Assembly: GCA_028023455.1 (NCBI GenBank)
Contig: JAQFVV010013395.1
Coordinates: 1-64,000 of the forward strand
DNA from: Epiperipatus broadwayi
Lineage: Eukaryota; Onychophora; Udeonychophora; Euonychophora; Peripatidae
Reading direction: 5' to 3'
Length of the DNA: 64,000 bases
The notes below the pieces were generated by a model. The model saw only the letters and a program-made list of their open reading frames with translations, did not search any database and was not told the origin of the DNA. Positions 48,912 through 60,728 of this stretch are shown here, one piece after another. Every line of letters starts with the position of its first letter. Within the stretch, counting starts at the first letter, position 1. The position numbers were made by a program, and so were the translations under genes.

Positions 48912-50090
48912 ATGATAACCAGAAGTGGTAAGCAATTAAGTAATATGGAATCAAAACATTTGGAGATATGGAAAAATAATAGTGATAGTGAGATGGTAGA
49001 TGATACTACCAGTAATAAGATAGAATCTGTGATGATTCAGATACCTGGGGGGTCTATTCTGGAAGGTGAACAATCCCCACAAATGCAGGAAGAAAGTCAA
49101 ACAGTTTCTCAAATTCAGATGATTTCTCCCAGTGAGATTGTTCAAGTGCCTGAAGTGGGAATAACTCAGGCTATTCAAGACCCTACAGCATTGGCACAAC
49201 TAATCCAAGTAATCATGCAGACGAAGAGTGATATGAATAATATGAAAAATGATTTAAATAGCAATATGGAAAATATGAAAAGTGATTTAAATAGCAATAT
49301 GGAGAATATGAAGAGTGATATGAATAGTATGAATAGCAATATGGAAAATATGAAAAGTGATATAAATAGTAAGTTGGAAAATATGGCAACCAAGGCTGAT
49401 ATAAATAAAATAAAAGAAATTTTTAAGGAAGAAGTATGTGAAAATCAATGGAGGCACCAAGATGAAATTCAGATGAAAATACAAATTATTCATACAGAGT
49501 TGGAGCAAAATTGTACCAAACAAAATACGCAGATAGAAACCTTAGGACAAGAACTAAAGTGTTTAGATAAAACCATTATCCAGAGGTTTGGAATCACTGA
49601 ATACCAACTGAGTAAGGGTACATTAGTTGTTGAAACACAACAAACTCAGACTAATTCAAGTACTCAAAATACTGAATTTAAGTTGAGAGAAAAGCAATTG
49701 AGTGATACTCTCAATATTGAAGTGATACAAAGATCACAAGATGAAGCCATAGGAGTCATTGACACATCATACTCTGAAGATGTCATGATAGAGTATATGA
49801 AAGAAAGTTCAATGATAAATGATTTGGACTCAAATTTGAGATCATTGTGGCACATTCGTGTTTACCATCGAAACAAGAATAAAATCCTTTTCAGACATGA
49901 CATTTGTGAGCATAATAGCAATAACAAGAATGGATTGTTACAAGTTCAAACAGCTTTCTTAGGAGAAAACTGTCACACTACAAATGCCATTTTTGAAGGC
50001 ATTAAAGAAATTGGTGAATGCGATCATCTTAGCTGTGCGTTATGGAAATTAGAGTCTTTCCATAATCAACAAGATGATCAAAACATATAA
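48912..50090 (+). CDS. Gag-like coiled-coil ORF of element 1
   Basis: The frame is open from 48849 (413 codons). The Met at 48912, giving MITRSGKQLSNMESK, is the likelier start because the 21 upstream residues look like translated AT-rich leader. The N-terminal third is Gln/Ser/Pro-rich. Residues about 130-190 (of 413) are an 11-residue repeat (N-S-N-M-E-N-M-K-S-D-[LIM]), a predicted long coiled coil. Charged helical sequence follows. The C-terminus carries several Cys/His (C-E-H, E-N-C-H, C-D-H-L-S-C) without a clean CCHC knuckle. No protease or RT motif is present. Position after the PBS suggests Gag, but a capsid fold is not recognisable. Its intactness beside a deleted pol is notable. Confidence 0.65.
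   Translation: MITRSGKQLSNMESKHLEIWKNNSDSEMVDDTTSNKIESVMIQIPGGSILEGEQSPQMQEESQTVSQIQMISPSEIVQVPEVGITQAIQDPTALAQLIQVIMQTKSDMNNMKNDLNSNMENMKSDLNSNMENMKSDMNSMNSNMENMKSDINSKLENMATKADINKIKEIFKEEVCENQWRHQDEIQMKIQIIHTELEQNCTKQNTQIETLGQELKCLDKTIIQRFGITEYQLSKGTLVVETQQTQTNSSTQNTEFKLREKQLSDTLNIEVIQRSQDEAIGVIDTSYSEDVMIEYMKESSMINDLDSNLRSLWHIRVYHRNKNKILFRHDICEHNSNNKNGLLQVQTAFLGENCHTTNAIFEGIKEIGECDHLSCALWKLESFHNQQDDQNI
49231..49384 (+). repeat. 33-base coding minisatellite within the gag-like ORF
   Basis: About four copies of a 33-base unit (AATAGCAATATGGAAAATAT followed by GAAAAGTGATTTA) encode the 11-residue coiled-coil repeat. All changes keep the frame. Confidence 0.85.
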
Positions 50091-50429
50091 AATTATATGA
50101 TGAGAATAGAGATGACCATGTTGCAGTTCATAAAACAGAAAGGTTTTCAGTTCCATAAGTTATGTAAAACTTATGAAGGACCCTTCACATTTATGAGGCA
50201 TATAAATGACAGTACTTAAAAGAAAAAGTACATAATAAGGGAAGGACTTCAAATGATGCAACTTTGGACACATAAGATGGACTTTTTACCATGGATAAAT
50301 TCTCAAGAGATGTATATATATTTTTTAAAAAAATAAATAAATGAATGAATAAATCAAATGGTGTATGTATACATATATATAATACAAATTATGACTGTAT
50401 AAGAAATTGATATGGTAAGACAGATAGAC

Positions 50430-50853
50430 CAGATAGTTAATTATATCAACTAGAGTGTGAATAAATCCACTGGGTTCACACCAATTGAACTACATTTTAA
50501 TCAATCAATTCCCATGTTGTTCACTAAATATCAATCTATGACTAGATATAAACAAAGTAGTATGGAGGAAAATATGCAAAAAGCATATCTTCGATTGGTA
50601 AGTAAGGCCAATAAAAGGAACAAAAATAAGACTGGAACTCTACATACTTTTAAAGTAGGAGATCAAGTTTTAATAAAAAAAAACCTCGTATTAGTAAGCA
50701 AATTGAAAATGCAGTAAGTTTTACCATCTATATGAAGGACCTTACACAATAGTTAAACAATTGAGTCCTAATGCATTTTGGTTGGATATGGAAGGACAAG
50801 TTAGGGGCACATATAATACCCAAATTATGAAACCATATTATGGACAATCTTAG
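50430..50853 (+). pseudogene. Gypsy-type integrase C-terminal fragment of element 1
   Basis: The 86-codon frame (50457-50717) reads NKSTGFTPIELHFNQSIP and ends with F-K-V-G-D-Q-V-L-I-K. After a frame change near 50,710 a second frame gives L-Y-E-G-P-Y-T-I-V and A-F-W-L-D, ending at a stop at 50851-50853. This is the end of the integrase catalytic domain and the GPY/F module of Ty3/gypsy integrases, close to the C-terminus encoded by element 2 at 56,573-57,000. The catalytic triad is not present here. An isolated L-C-K-T-Y-E-G-P-F-T trace near 50,160 suggests a duplicated fragment of the same domain. Confidence 0.7.
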
Positions 50854-51411
50854 TAATTGTAGAATTGTCATACTCAGCTGATGTGTAGAAAAAAATAAGA
50901 GATGAATGCTGATAAGTAAAAAAAAATAGATATTATGAAGTTAGGTTAAAAACTATGATGAGAGTATTCCCTAATGGATGCCAAAGCAAATATTAGGATA
51001 CTTTAGAGCCACTTTATTTAAAAGAGTTAAATCACACTAAGTGATGGTTGCTCCAATATTATGTTAGTCCTCAAAGGAAATCCAATAAGACTCAATAGGA
51101 GCAGGATAAAGGATAACAAGAAAAAAAAGTGCTATCTGAAACAGAAACATTTTTATTAGTGTGCTCAAAACATAGCCATCATTATTTTTAAAAAAAACCA
51201 ACAACTTATGTTTGAACCCCACCTTGAAAAATATTTCATGAAAGTGAGCAGAGAAGAATAGAAAGTAATTTGTATAGTTGAGTGTAGAAAACAGTAAAAT
51301 AAGATTTCACTACCCTTTTTATATTTGTTGAAAAAAAAACCCGTCAAACTTCAAATGCAAACCGTGTGTAAGTGTTAAAATTTTCATTACATATTAAAAT
51401 TCTAACCCTGT

Positions 51412-51423
51412 AAGGAGAGGGGG
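51412..51423 (+). promoter_or_regulatory. Polypurine tract of element 1
   Basis: AAGGAGAGGGGG lies one base before the 3' LTR start at 51425. It is the expected plus-strand priming site and confirms orientation. Confidence 0.8.
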
Positions 51424-51424
51424 T

Positions 51425-52334
51425 TGTAAAGGGTAGCTTACAATGCACACATTCCTAAAAAGATCAAGCATATTTATTGAACCCAATCTAATTGGAATTT
51501 ATATTAATAGTGGGAAGATTGTTATTATTATTACCTATATACTTATATTCACAATAAATTATTATATTTATAAAATAAAATACGATCAGTATTTTACAAG
51601 GTAATATTGTATATATATATAAAACTATTTGATTAAATAAACTGTAATGTATATATTTTTTTAAAATTTAAAATTGAATATTAATTTATAGTTAAATGAA
51701 TTTGGGATGACCTGAAGTTAATTAGGTGGGTACATGTATGTGAAAATAAAACTGATTTTATTATTTTTTTTTTATTTATAATAACTCTAAATGTATTTAA
51801 ACAATAGGCAGTTAAAGATATCAGCATTCCTGGAAATCTACATGCGTGAAATGTATGAAAATAAAAGACAGTTTACAAATCGTTCTTCTTATTGTTATAG
51901 CACCTGTAACAAAGGACAGCAATTAAAAATAAAATTTAGAATGCTAAAAATGGAGCTTTACTTTTTTTTTAGTTAAATTATAAACATTTTAAAAGTCAAA
52001 TGCTGTAACTAAAAGTTTATCAAATTCAAAGGAAAGAAAGTGAAATAAGAAGTAAGAATAACTGGTTAATTCTTAAATAATTAAATCGTGTTTTAAAAGT
52101 TGTTGAAGTAAATTTGAATATTTTAAATCTTTTCAAAAACAATAACGAGAATTAAATTTGCTGGAAATTGGAAAAGGAAAAAAAATGAAACAGTTTTCTT
52201 AATATATATGTAAGCGCTTCAATACTATTCAATAAAAATATATGATTATAAATAATTATTAAATTGTACTTTAATATGAAAATGGGCTAGAGCAAAACAT
52301 GCTATTGTGTGTCATGGTATTTCCTGCCAGCTGC

Positions 52335-52377
<43 letters not shown>

Positions 52378-54850
52378 TACTTTATTGTAAACACCCAAGA
52401 AGATGCCTACAGTGAAAAGTAAACAAGGATTGGAATAATTTATGGTGAATCAAATGAGGATCAAGATGTTTACCATTAAACACAACTACAGGAGGCACCA
52501 TTGTACCTATCTATCCTTGCTAAGGAAAATGATTTACTAAGTGAAACTGCTTTGAAGAACAACTTGCCTAATTATCAGCTACTACTACTTTTATTATGAT
52601 GATTTTTATGAACTTTGTTCCAATTACAATTTTTAATCAAAGAATCAATATTGTAAATTTTTTTATTTTTTGTTTTTATTCATACTATGTGTTGTATTTT
52701 CACACTCTGATGCTGAAGCCACATTTTTTAGAATTAGCAAAGAAGAAAAGGGGGGATTATTCATTTTGATATTTTTTATATTTTCATTATAAATAAAATT
52801 TAGGTAATGCCACCTGCTTCACATCAGGTTATCCACATAAATATTGAGGTAAGATTCTCTAAATTTATATATAGGTTAAATTACAACACTTATACAGAAT
52901 ACATATATGTTTTATTTTGTGATTAACCATGTACGTATATTTTCCAGTATGTTTGACTAATCATCTGGTATCTGTCTCTATCATATATATAAATTGGGGA
53001 AATTTGTTAAATAGATTAACATTTGTAAATATATAATTTAGCTAGCCAGCATCTCAATTATATTAAATAACTAAAGTTGATTTTTCTATATAATTATGAT
53101 TTGTAGAGAATGAGTGACATAGGTGGATTTCTCCCATGGAGTATAAGGGTTGGATCTAGAAAATAATTAACATTTTGAACGATGATTATATAATTGGCCG
53201 AATGAGTTAAAAATCAAAACTTGTAATTGGCCAACTCACAACTTTAACAAAATCTATTGTTAAAATAGATCACTTTTAATAATATAAATACGTTAGTTTC
53301 GTTTGTAAAAAGTATATTACTGAATTTTAACAATACAAAAGCAAACGAAAATCTTTTCAAAAATAAAATTTGATTTATAATTTAAAAAATATTCAATTGC
53401 GGTGAAATAAAAGTAACCGCTATTCAACCAACCAAAAAAGATTGCTGACGCAATCTTTTTTTTTTCACTTTACGTTACGATCAATATGTAGCAATAAATA
53501 AATAATTCTTGGTAATATCTTAACTATTTTTCTAAAATAATTTGATTTTTAGTATTATTTTATCAATAATAATTTGTAATTCAATTCAAATATTGTTTAA
53601 GATGTTGTAAACATTCGTTTATCATTTTCGTAATAAAAATCAAAACGAACGTAACTTTCTACTTTTTGGCAGCCATTACCCTTTTTGACAGAAGTGGGAC
53701 AGCCAATAAGATTCAAGAAAAGTTGGTGAGGAGGCGGTGCTTTGGTTTTGTTTGACATATATGGTCATTTTTATTGATTTTTTACTTGTAAAATAACTCT
53801 GAAGAGGGCACCATCTTACAGAACTTTTGATTTTCTTTCTAATGACGTATCGTATGTATACGTGGGATAAAAAGTAGCCGATTTAGAGTGATGTCAAATC
53901 TTCTCGTTTTTAGACGAGTCATGCATTATAAGAGTTAATTAGTAAGATGGTAGAGGTTCATTTGTGATACATGTACATATGATGATTATATATATATATT
54001 ATCATTACTATTGTTGTTATACTTGATATTTATTATTGTTAATAAATGTTTGAAAGTTTGTATTATTCCAGTCTCTGGTTTATTGAGTTGTCCTGACATT
54101 CCACAGTTTATTAATAATTATACATGCACACACATCTATTTTTCTTATTATATAAAAGCTTGAAAATAAAACAAATATAATAAATGCTAGTTATAACCTA
54201 TATATATATGCAGGAATTGCTTTGTATATCTGTTCATACCTGCTAAAGGAGTTAAAAGCAATATTCTCTCTGGGCTTGAATATTAGGGCATAAAGGAATT
54301 AAAAAGAAGGAAAGTGGATGAACTAACCTAAATTGCATTTAATATTATTAAATAGGGATAGAGTTAGTCAATTAAAGTATATGCAATCATTGGTTAAGCA
54401 TTTCATCGGGTTCTCATTAGCACTCTATCAGATGACCCACAGTCTGAACATAGTTGGACGCAACTTTTTTCCCTTCTAAGCCTGGTAGGTCTTTGCAGAT
54501 TGTTTCATTAGGGGTAATAAATTAGAGCACATTAACTTATCCCCACACCATATTGCTACATCTGCATAGTAGTACAGTCTGCAAGTTAGTTGACCATCCA
54601 TTACATCTGGTGTTTGTAGTGTTTGGGATTAGTTGTAATCATTTCATGCATTATATCTAGTGTCATCAACTTTTGGGGCAAGTGGTCATCGTTCTGTCCA
54701 TTATATTTGGCACCAGCAACGTTTGGGGCTCGATAGATAGGTGTATCATCACATAAATACTTTGTGTAAGTTGGTCATACATTGTGATCGAACCAGCTGA
54801 TTGTTGAATCTGATAGGTATATCCAAGTTCTAATTGTTCCATCCATTATA
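51425..54850 (+). repeat. 3' LTR of element 1 (contains a TTAA-flanked MITE)
   Basis: It starts TGTAAAGGGTAGCTTACAAT and ends ATCCATTATA, and aligns with the 5' LTR throughout apart from the two later insertions and (TA)n length. It lacks the solo LTR and carries the MITE at 53171-53934. Open frames at the same LTR position in both copies (43853 and 51791, 60-61 codons) reflect LTR identity, not demonstrated selection. Confidence 0.85.
53171..53934. mobile_element. piggyBac-type MITE candidate (TTAA target duplication)
   Basis: The 5' LTR shows the empty site ATAATTAATTAG. Here 764 bases are inserted with TTAA on both sides (53167-53170, 53935-53938). The right end reads inward CTCTTATAATGCATGACTCG, similar to piggyBac-like ends as I recall them. 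The left end CATTTTGAACGATG matches only weakly. TCTCGTTTTTAGACGAG near the right end forms a small hairpin. No transposase is encoded. Confidence 0.75.
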
Positions 54851-54862
54851 ATATATATATAT

Positions 54863-56499
54863 TGTAACTGTTTATTCCGGCGTAAACACATATATATGTG
54901 ATACACGTTTATTACGTATTTTGAACTAAGTTTTGCTCTTTTATTTAACAGAAATTTATAATATGAACACATATATGTGTGGTTGGTTTTGAGATGCCCT
55001 CTAATTACTCACCCAGCATATTTATGAGCATCAATAATGACCTCACGCGCCAATCTTACCTACGAATAAATAAGAATTATGCTGGAAGAGAATGGATATC
55101 TATTTCTGGTGGTTAGAGCTTGTACCTCTGAATAGCTCACTCATGGGTAGTAGTCGGTGACCGTGGGAAAGAGGTGGAGGGAACATATAAAAATGTGCAT
55201 GTACAATTCGTTTGCTTTCCTACTTTGTGCTTTTTAATATTATTTTAAGAAATTAACACTAACACGCACAATTAAATTTATAATACTAATTAATATTTAT
55301 TAATATAAAACAAATAATAAAACAAAACCCATAGTATCCCAGAATTGGATATTGTTTTGTGCCCGAATAATTAAATAACCCGCATGTAAATACACTCGCA
55401 CAAGTATATAAATGCAATACTCAAAACTACAGATCATAGCTTGAAAACAATTTCAATCAGGCATTGTCTATTAAGGCATATACAGGGTATTATTTCAACA
55501 TTTTCTTTGTTTACTTTAACCCTTTTATGCATTATTTAATAGGACGTGCTTTCATTCAAAATAGTTATCACTTATGAAAAATGTTTGGTTTATCTCACCC
55601 GGGTGTAGATTATTAGCTGTATGATTAAAAGATTTCTTTCTTTGGTCTATTTCCATAAGGCAATCAATGGCATCCGGTGAATGCTGTTCTTTTCATGGTT
55701 TGAAGAAGGGCTTCGCTCCTACATTTACAGTGATGGTAGTCTCTCCGCGGGATGGATGGCATAGCCTGTCCTGTTCTGCTCTTCTACCCCAGCCTGTTCA
55801 TGATTTTTCGATTATAAACTTTTTTTCTTTTTACCAACTTTTTCTTACGATCCTGCTCATGGTAGTCACAGCTATAAAGTCCTTCTCAGTTCAGGTTTTT
55901 GACTCTCATTAATCATGCTATTGTTCTTTCTTCTTTCATTAAACTATGTAGTTTGCGAAACAAAAATCTTTTCAATACTTTTCTTTCTTTGTTTCTCTTA
56001 TCTAAGCTTAGGAATTTCCAATTTACCTTGCGATCTACACTCGACTGTCCATTGTCTCTTTTTTTTAACATTTTATTTCATTAATTAAAATGTCTTTGTT
56101 TCAAGATAGCAATCTGCAACTTTTCGGGTCCTTTCTTTGCAATTAATTTTTTTTTTTATAATTTGTAACATTCTTCTTTTGGTCAACCATCTTGGAATAT
56201 TTCTTTTTAAATTAAAATAACTTTTATTCCTTTTTACGAAATTATTACATTTACTCACTCATGCAGCAATATAAACATGCGTATAAATAAATATCAGAGC
56301 ACAAACCATATAATCCCCCGTCCCTCTTATATTTCAATGTTTTTTATTTAATTACTTAAATATATATGTGTGCGCTCGCATACAAGACCACAATGAAAAA
56401 GAACAATTTACTTAATATTATACTTGATTTAATTAGCTACATATGCTCGGTAGTATTACCCTCTGACTTAGAACAGGGTTTGAACTCAGCCCTATTATA
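54863..56499 (-). repeat. 3' LTR of element 2
   Basis: In + orientation it begins TGTAACTGTTTATTCCGGCG and ends CCCTATTATA. Near-identical to 60729-62379. Small open frames inside (for example 55667-55912 +) are incidental. No strong polypurine tract was seen beside it. Confidence 0.9.
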
Positions 56500-56572
56500 A
56501 TACCCAAAACTTTTAAATACTGTTTTAGTATTTAAATGGCTCACTCCTAAAACCCAAAAATAATTCTAGTTA

Positions 56573-57380
56573 TTATTCTGATGGTATGGGTTTGAGTGAC
56601 CGAGCATTATATGATCCCTTTATTTCCTGTCCAGTGTCTACCCAAAACGCGTGATTTCCCTGACATCTCACAATGGTGAACGGTCCCTCATACAAATTAC
56701 AGAATTTTTTACATATGAACTTTCCTGGCTCACTTACATGTGGTGTCTTTATCAACACTTGGTCACCCACCTTGAACCTATGGTATCTCATTGGCATTCT
56801 ATTCCGCTTCTGGCTTCTTTTTATGAGGTTGCGATATGCCTGTCTTTGATCACTTTCAGTATCTACTGAGTTTTGCTCACTTCTTGACAGATTATCCGGT
56901 ATTAATTGAAGAGCATCATGGCTGCAGTGCAACCATATAGGAGAGAATCTCATTGATTCATTTACTGCCCAATTAATATAGTTGAGTATCTCACTAATTT
57001 TTCTGACCCAACCTCTATGGTTGGTGGGGATGTAATTTCTGAACAATCTACCTAGCTCACGCATCACTCATTCACATGGGTTTGATTGGGGGTTCTGGAT
57101 GAACGTCAGTATATGTCGGATCCCTGATCTCTGTACCCATCTCCCCCATTCTCCAAATGTAAATGGAGTCCCATGATCAGAGAGGATAATCTGGGGTTTC
57201 CCCACTAAGGGAAAATGCTCTTTTCTAATATGCGTATTGTGTTCCTTGTATTTGCTTGAGCTATTGGGTATGTAGCCACGAATTTGGAAAACAAATTGTA
57301 TACTACCAACAAATACTGTTTAAGGTCATTTTCAACCCCATCCATTTCCGAGCTCACACCAACAATATATAAATTTTCTG
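56573..57380 (-). pseudogene. Integrase of element 2 (deleted N-terminus, GPY/F tail present)
   Basis: The His/Cys zinc-binding part and the start of the core are missing: RNase H linker sequence runs almost directly into N-L-F-S-K-F-V-A-T-Y-P, with Asn where the first catalytic Asp is expected. S-D-H-G-T-P-F follows (second Asp), then N-P-Q-S-N-P-C-E (Glu) and a stop. The 164-codon frame 56573-57067 continues as V-N-E-S-M-R-F-S-P, K-V-G-D-Q-V-L-I-K and L-Y-E-G-P-F-T-I-V (GPY/F). Open frames on the other strand here are shadows. Confidence 0.85.
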
Positions 57381-57850
57381 TGTGCAAATGTTGAGATTTT
57401 AAAGGTATGGGGTTCCTGCTGAGAATGTCCACCACTATATTCTCCGAACCCTTGCAATACCTCACTGTATAGTTATATTCTTGGAGGTATAGACTCCAGC
57501 GTACTAACCGACTATTGGTTAAGTAACTATGGTTGATGAATTCCAAACTTTTGTGGTCAGTGACCACGATGACTTCTGATCCTAACAAGAGTGTACGCAG
57601 TTTTTGGAAAGCCCAAACAATTGCTAGAGCTTCCTTTTCAGTTGCTGTATAATGGAGTTCAGGTCCCTTGATCAATCAGCTCAGGAAATACAACACCCCT
57701 ATTAGACCATTCACTTGCACTTGTGACACTGTTACTCCCAAACCATACCCACTACTATCCATCTGCACCACAAACGGCCCCTCAAAATTGGGAAATGCCA
57801 ACACTACATGTTCAATAAATCCTGCCTTCATCCTTTTGAAGGCTTGTCCT
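57380..57850 (-). pseudogene. RNase H domain of element 2 (frameshifted)
   Basis: The frame 57676-57954 carries the tether and first acidic motif (V-V-Q-M-D-S-S-G-Y-G-L-G). After a frame change near 57,675 the next frame has Y-T-A-T-E-K-E-A-L-A-I-V-W-A and V-V-T-D-H-K-S-L, giving the expected D, E, D series. It ends in V-D-I-L-S-R-N-P, the usual 'aDaLSR' motif. Confidence 0.85.
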
Positions 57851-58783
57851 TGTTCCTTTTTCCACTCCCACCTTACATTTTCTTTCAGTAGCCTCACCAA
57901 GGGTTCCATTTGTTCTGCAAATCGTTCCTGAAACCGGTTGTAAAAGTTGCACAAGCCAAGGAAGGACCATACTTGTTTCCTGGATCTGGGTGCTGGAAAG
58001 TCTAATGGCTGAGACCTTGTCAGGGTGGGGCCTAATACCTTGTGCTCCTACCACATGCCCTAGGAACGTAACCACTTCCGGAAGTAATGTACTTTTTTTA
58101 AGTTTATTTTAATCCCTTTTTCCTTGCACTCCTTTAAAAACATTGTTGTATGCCCTATATGCTCTTCTATGGTGTCTGATGCCACTAACACATCATCCAC
58201 ATACATTGTGATCATTTCTTTTACTTCAGGGGATAACACCTGATCCAAACATCGTAGCAATCCGGCCCTACTGTTAATCAAGCCAAACGGCATTCGGTTG
58301 AACTGATATGAATAACCCTCATATCGAAACGCAGTATATTTACAGTCATCTGGGTGTAGCTTGATCTGCCAATAACTAGCAGTCAAGTCAAATGTTGAAA
58401 ATATTCTTTTTCCCTTGAATCTTTCCAGAAGTTCTTGAATGGGCGGGCGGAACATTCCAATCGGGAATGGTTATTTTGTTCAGTTGTCTTGCATCGAGGC
58501 ACAGCCTGATTGTACCATCTCTCTTTCTCACAACCACCAATGGGTTGCAGTAAGCTGATGAGCATTTTGAAACAATCCCCCATTCCACCATCTGGTCTAT
58601 TTGCTTTTTCACTTCGGTTCGATATTTATAAGGAACAGGGTATGACCTGGCTTTAAACGGTTGGTTTTCATTTACTCTAATCCTTTGTTCAAAACCCGGT
58701 ATTATTCCCAGTTTGTCAGAGAAAACTTGATGGTATTCTTGCAATGTTTGCATCAATGTGCTTTCCCAACTTCCCATGGCCAT
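57850..58783 (-). pseudogene. Reverse transcriptase of element 2 (frameshifted)
   Basis: Three overlapping - frames cover the gypsy RT in order. The 58388-58783 frame holds the N-terminal fingers (V-V-V-R-K-R-D-G-T-I-R-L-C-L-D-A-R-Q-L-N). The 58060-58455 frame holds F-S-T-F-D-L-T-A-S-Y-W-Q-I, M-P-F-G-L and the catalytic Y-V-D-D. The 57812-58075 frame has T-F-L-G-H-V-V. At least two frameshifts separate them. The catalytic Asp residues are present in sequence, but the reading frame is not intact. Confidence 0.9.
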
Positions 58784-59215
58784 CTTTGCCTCTCATACCC
58801 TTTCCATAATGATGTCATTTGTATGGTCTCCCAGTTGCACAATGCCCCGACTGACCTATATAAACACTCACTCAGAAATTTAACTACCTTCCCTTTACAT
58901 GTGACTTGCCTGCCTTCATAATCCAAAGTGCACTTATATTTATGCAAAAAGTCTGACCCTAACAAAATATCGCATATCAAATCTTTCATTATCAAAAAGA
59001 TGTGCGGACAGCTTTCTCCATCAATTTTAATATCTAGCCATATTTGTTTGGACTCAAACTTGGCTTTTTGGCTATTGGCCACTGTTACATGCAGTGCTTT
59101 CAATGATAGTGTAGGTATATCCAATTGTTCTTTCCCAATTCTGTGGTATTGTCTTTCTGCTATCACCGAAACCTAACTACCCAAATCCAAAAGGGCCTCC
59201 ATCTTGATTTGATTC
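58780..59215 (-). pseudogene. Retropepsin remnant of element 2 (altered active site)
   Basis: Upstream of the 58753-59166 frame the sequence has the pattern A-L-L-D-L-G-S, then a stop, then V-S-V-I. Retropepsins normally have D-T-G at this place, so the active-site Thr is replaced by Leu and a stop follows two codons later. Further on, C-D-I-L-L-G-S-D-F-L matches the conserved I-L-G-x-D-F-L of gypsy proteases. The family role is cleavage of the Gag-Pol polyprotein. This copy could not do so. Confidence 0.75.
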
Positions 59216-59249
59216 ACTGTTGTGTGAATTTTGGGGCATGTCTGACATG

Positions 59250-59845
59250 CATAACCTGGGACTCTGTTTTACCATGAACACACTAAATTTCCTATTTCCC
59301 TTTTCTCTTGTCCATATCCTTTTCTTATTCCATGAATTCCTGTCTGCTCTCCCAACTTCAATCCTTGCTCATAAATTTGCCTCATCTGTTTACTTACTTC
59401 TAACTGACTCAATAGTCTATCTACCACCTTCACTCTTTTCTCCCTCCTTATTTCTATCATCCAGCTGATTTCCTCCGGTAGATTTCTGCACACTTATTCT
59501 TAGAATCTGTTTTTCAGACAGTCTGCATGCTTCTAGTGTCTTTAGCGTGGCCACCTGTCTCCTGAAAAAATGCACATATTTTTCTCCACTATCTTCTTGA
59601 AACTTCTCTTGCATTAACTGTACTCTTATGTGCTCCTGCAGCTCTTCCCTCCAGAAGGCCTTCTTCAAACCCTTTTTATAATCTGGGAATGTCTGTGGCT
59701 GGTGTAAAAGTGAATTCCACCAAGCCTCAGCATATACTTCAAGGTGATGGCATGCTATATTACTTTATCTTTCTCTGGTATACCATGGATATCAAAATAT
59801 CTTTGTAGGCTTTTAATATGCTCTATTGGCCACTCCCCCTTTTCC
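59250..59845 (-). pseudogene. Gag (capsid region) remnant of element 2
   Basis: Fragments in different - frames read WPIEHIKSLQRYFDIHGIP near 59,830, AFWREELQEHIRVQL near 59,650 and YVHFFRRQVATLKTLEACRL near 59,550. This is the helical capsid pattern of gypsy Gag ('...EWPxxI..YF...', '...V..YV..F..L'). A TAG codon and several frame changes break it. No CCHC knuckle was recognised. It matches the position between leader and protease. Confidence 0.6.
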
Positions 59846-60728
59846 CCTCTGTACGTTTTTATTTTCACCCCTTCCATCTGACTCTCTTTTTAGATATTAT
59901 ATTACTATTTCTATATCAGATGCACCAGACCTGCTCTCCATCCCCGAAGTACTGTGTCCTCTGTCTAATTTTTCTATCTAGCCTATTTCAACCCTATTTC
60001 TTAATCTCTTTCTTTATATTTTTCACCGAGACGATTAGTATTTCCTTGTTACTTTGCCTATCAAACCAAAATATTAACTTGTTCAAGTGAATCCGTAGAT
60101 TTCTAGCACTAGCAGTATTTTATAATATGCCCTTTTATGGGTAAAACTTCCGCAAATATCAATCTCCCAATCGCATACACATATATAAAACGGATCCCAA
60201 AAAAAATAATTGTATGTATTGTTTAGATGTATATATATATATATATATATATATACGAGTTCATATATAATGTAGTCAATATACTGCTTTCTAAAATTGA
60301 TCACTCTTAATTATATCAAATAAAAGTTTACAAAAGTTTTTATTTATTCACTTTTGTAAATGTCCAAGCAGTTAAATATTTAACACAATAAGAAAACTCT
60401 TAAACGGAAAATAAAACTCGCATATATAATATTATTTCTCTTCGAATCAAACAACAAAATTTCCACGGACTGTTCAATACATACATATATATTAAAATAT
60501 TAATTCGAATGTGATTTTGACTTAATTAATTTCCATACACAAAATAAAATTACCAGCAATAATTCGTCTACACAAGCTATATTTTATAGCTCTTATACTG
60601 TATTTTTTTCCTTTTTTTATATAAACAAAACATATAAAGCAACTTCATAGTAGATTGTCTTATCTAACTTATATTCTAACCCCCTCCCTTACTTTCCACT
60701 CTTCGAAAGCTCTTTCGTTGATGCCCAT

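Larger units (their letters stand above)
43485..54850 (+). mobile_element. LTR retrotransposon 1 (Ty3/gypsy-related, non-autonomous)
   Basis: Two closely matching LTRs (43485-48270 and 51425-54850; about 2.67 kb each once later insertions are removed) flank a 3.15-kb internal region. A PBS candidate follows the 5' LTR and a clear polypurine tract precedes the 3' LTR, giving + orientation. The left flank is TAATATATATATAT and the right flank ATATATATATAT. Internally there is an intact 413-codon ORF and the C-terminal end of a gypsy-type integrase. Protease, RT and RNase H are absent, so mobility would need proteins from another element. High LTR similarity suggests a fairly recent insertion. 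Confidence 0.85.

Noticed and set aside
48951-49523. Three - strand open frames opposite the 413-codon ORF
   Set aside because: They are antisense shadows of the gag-like ORF and its repeat.
56651-59468. Several + strand open frames over 57.6-59.5 kb
   Set aside because: They are antisense to recognisable gypsy pol on the - strand.
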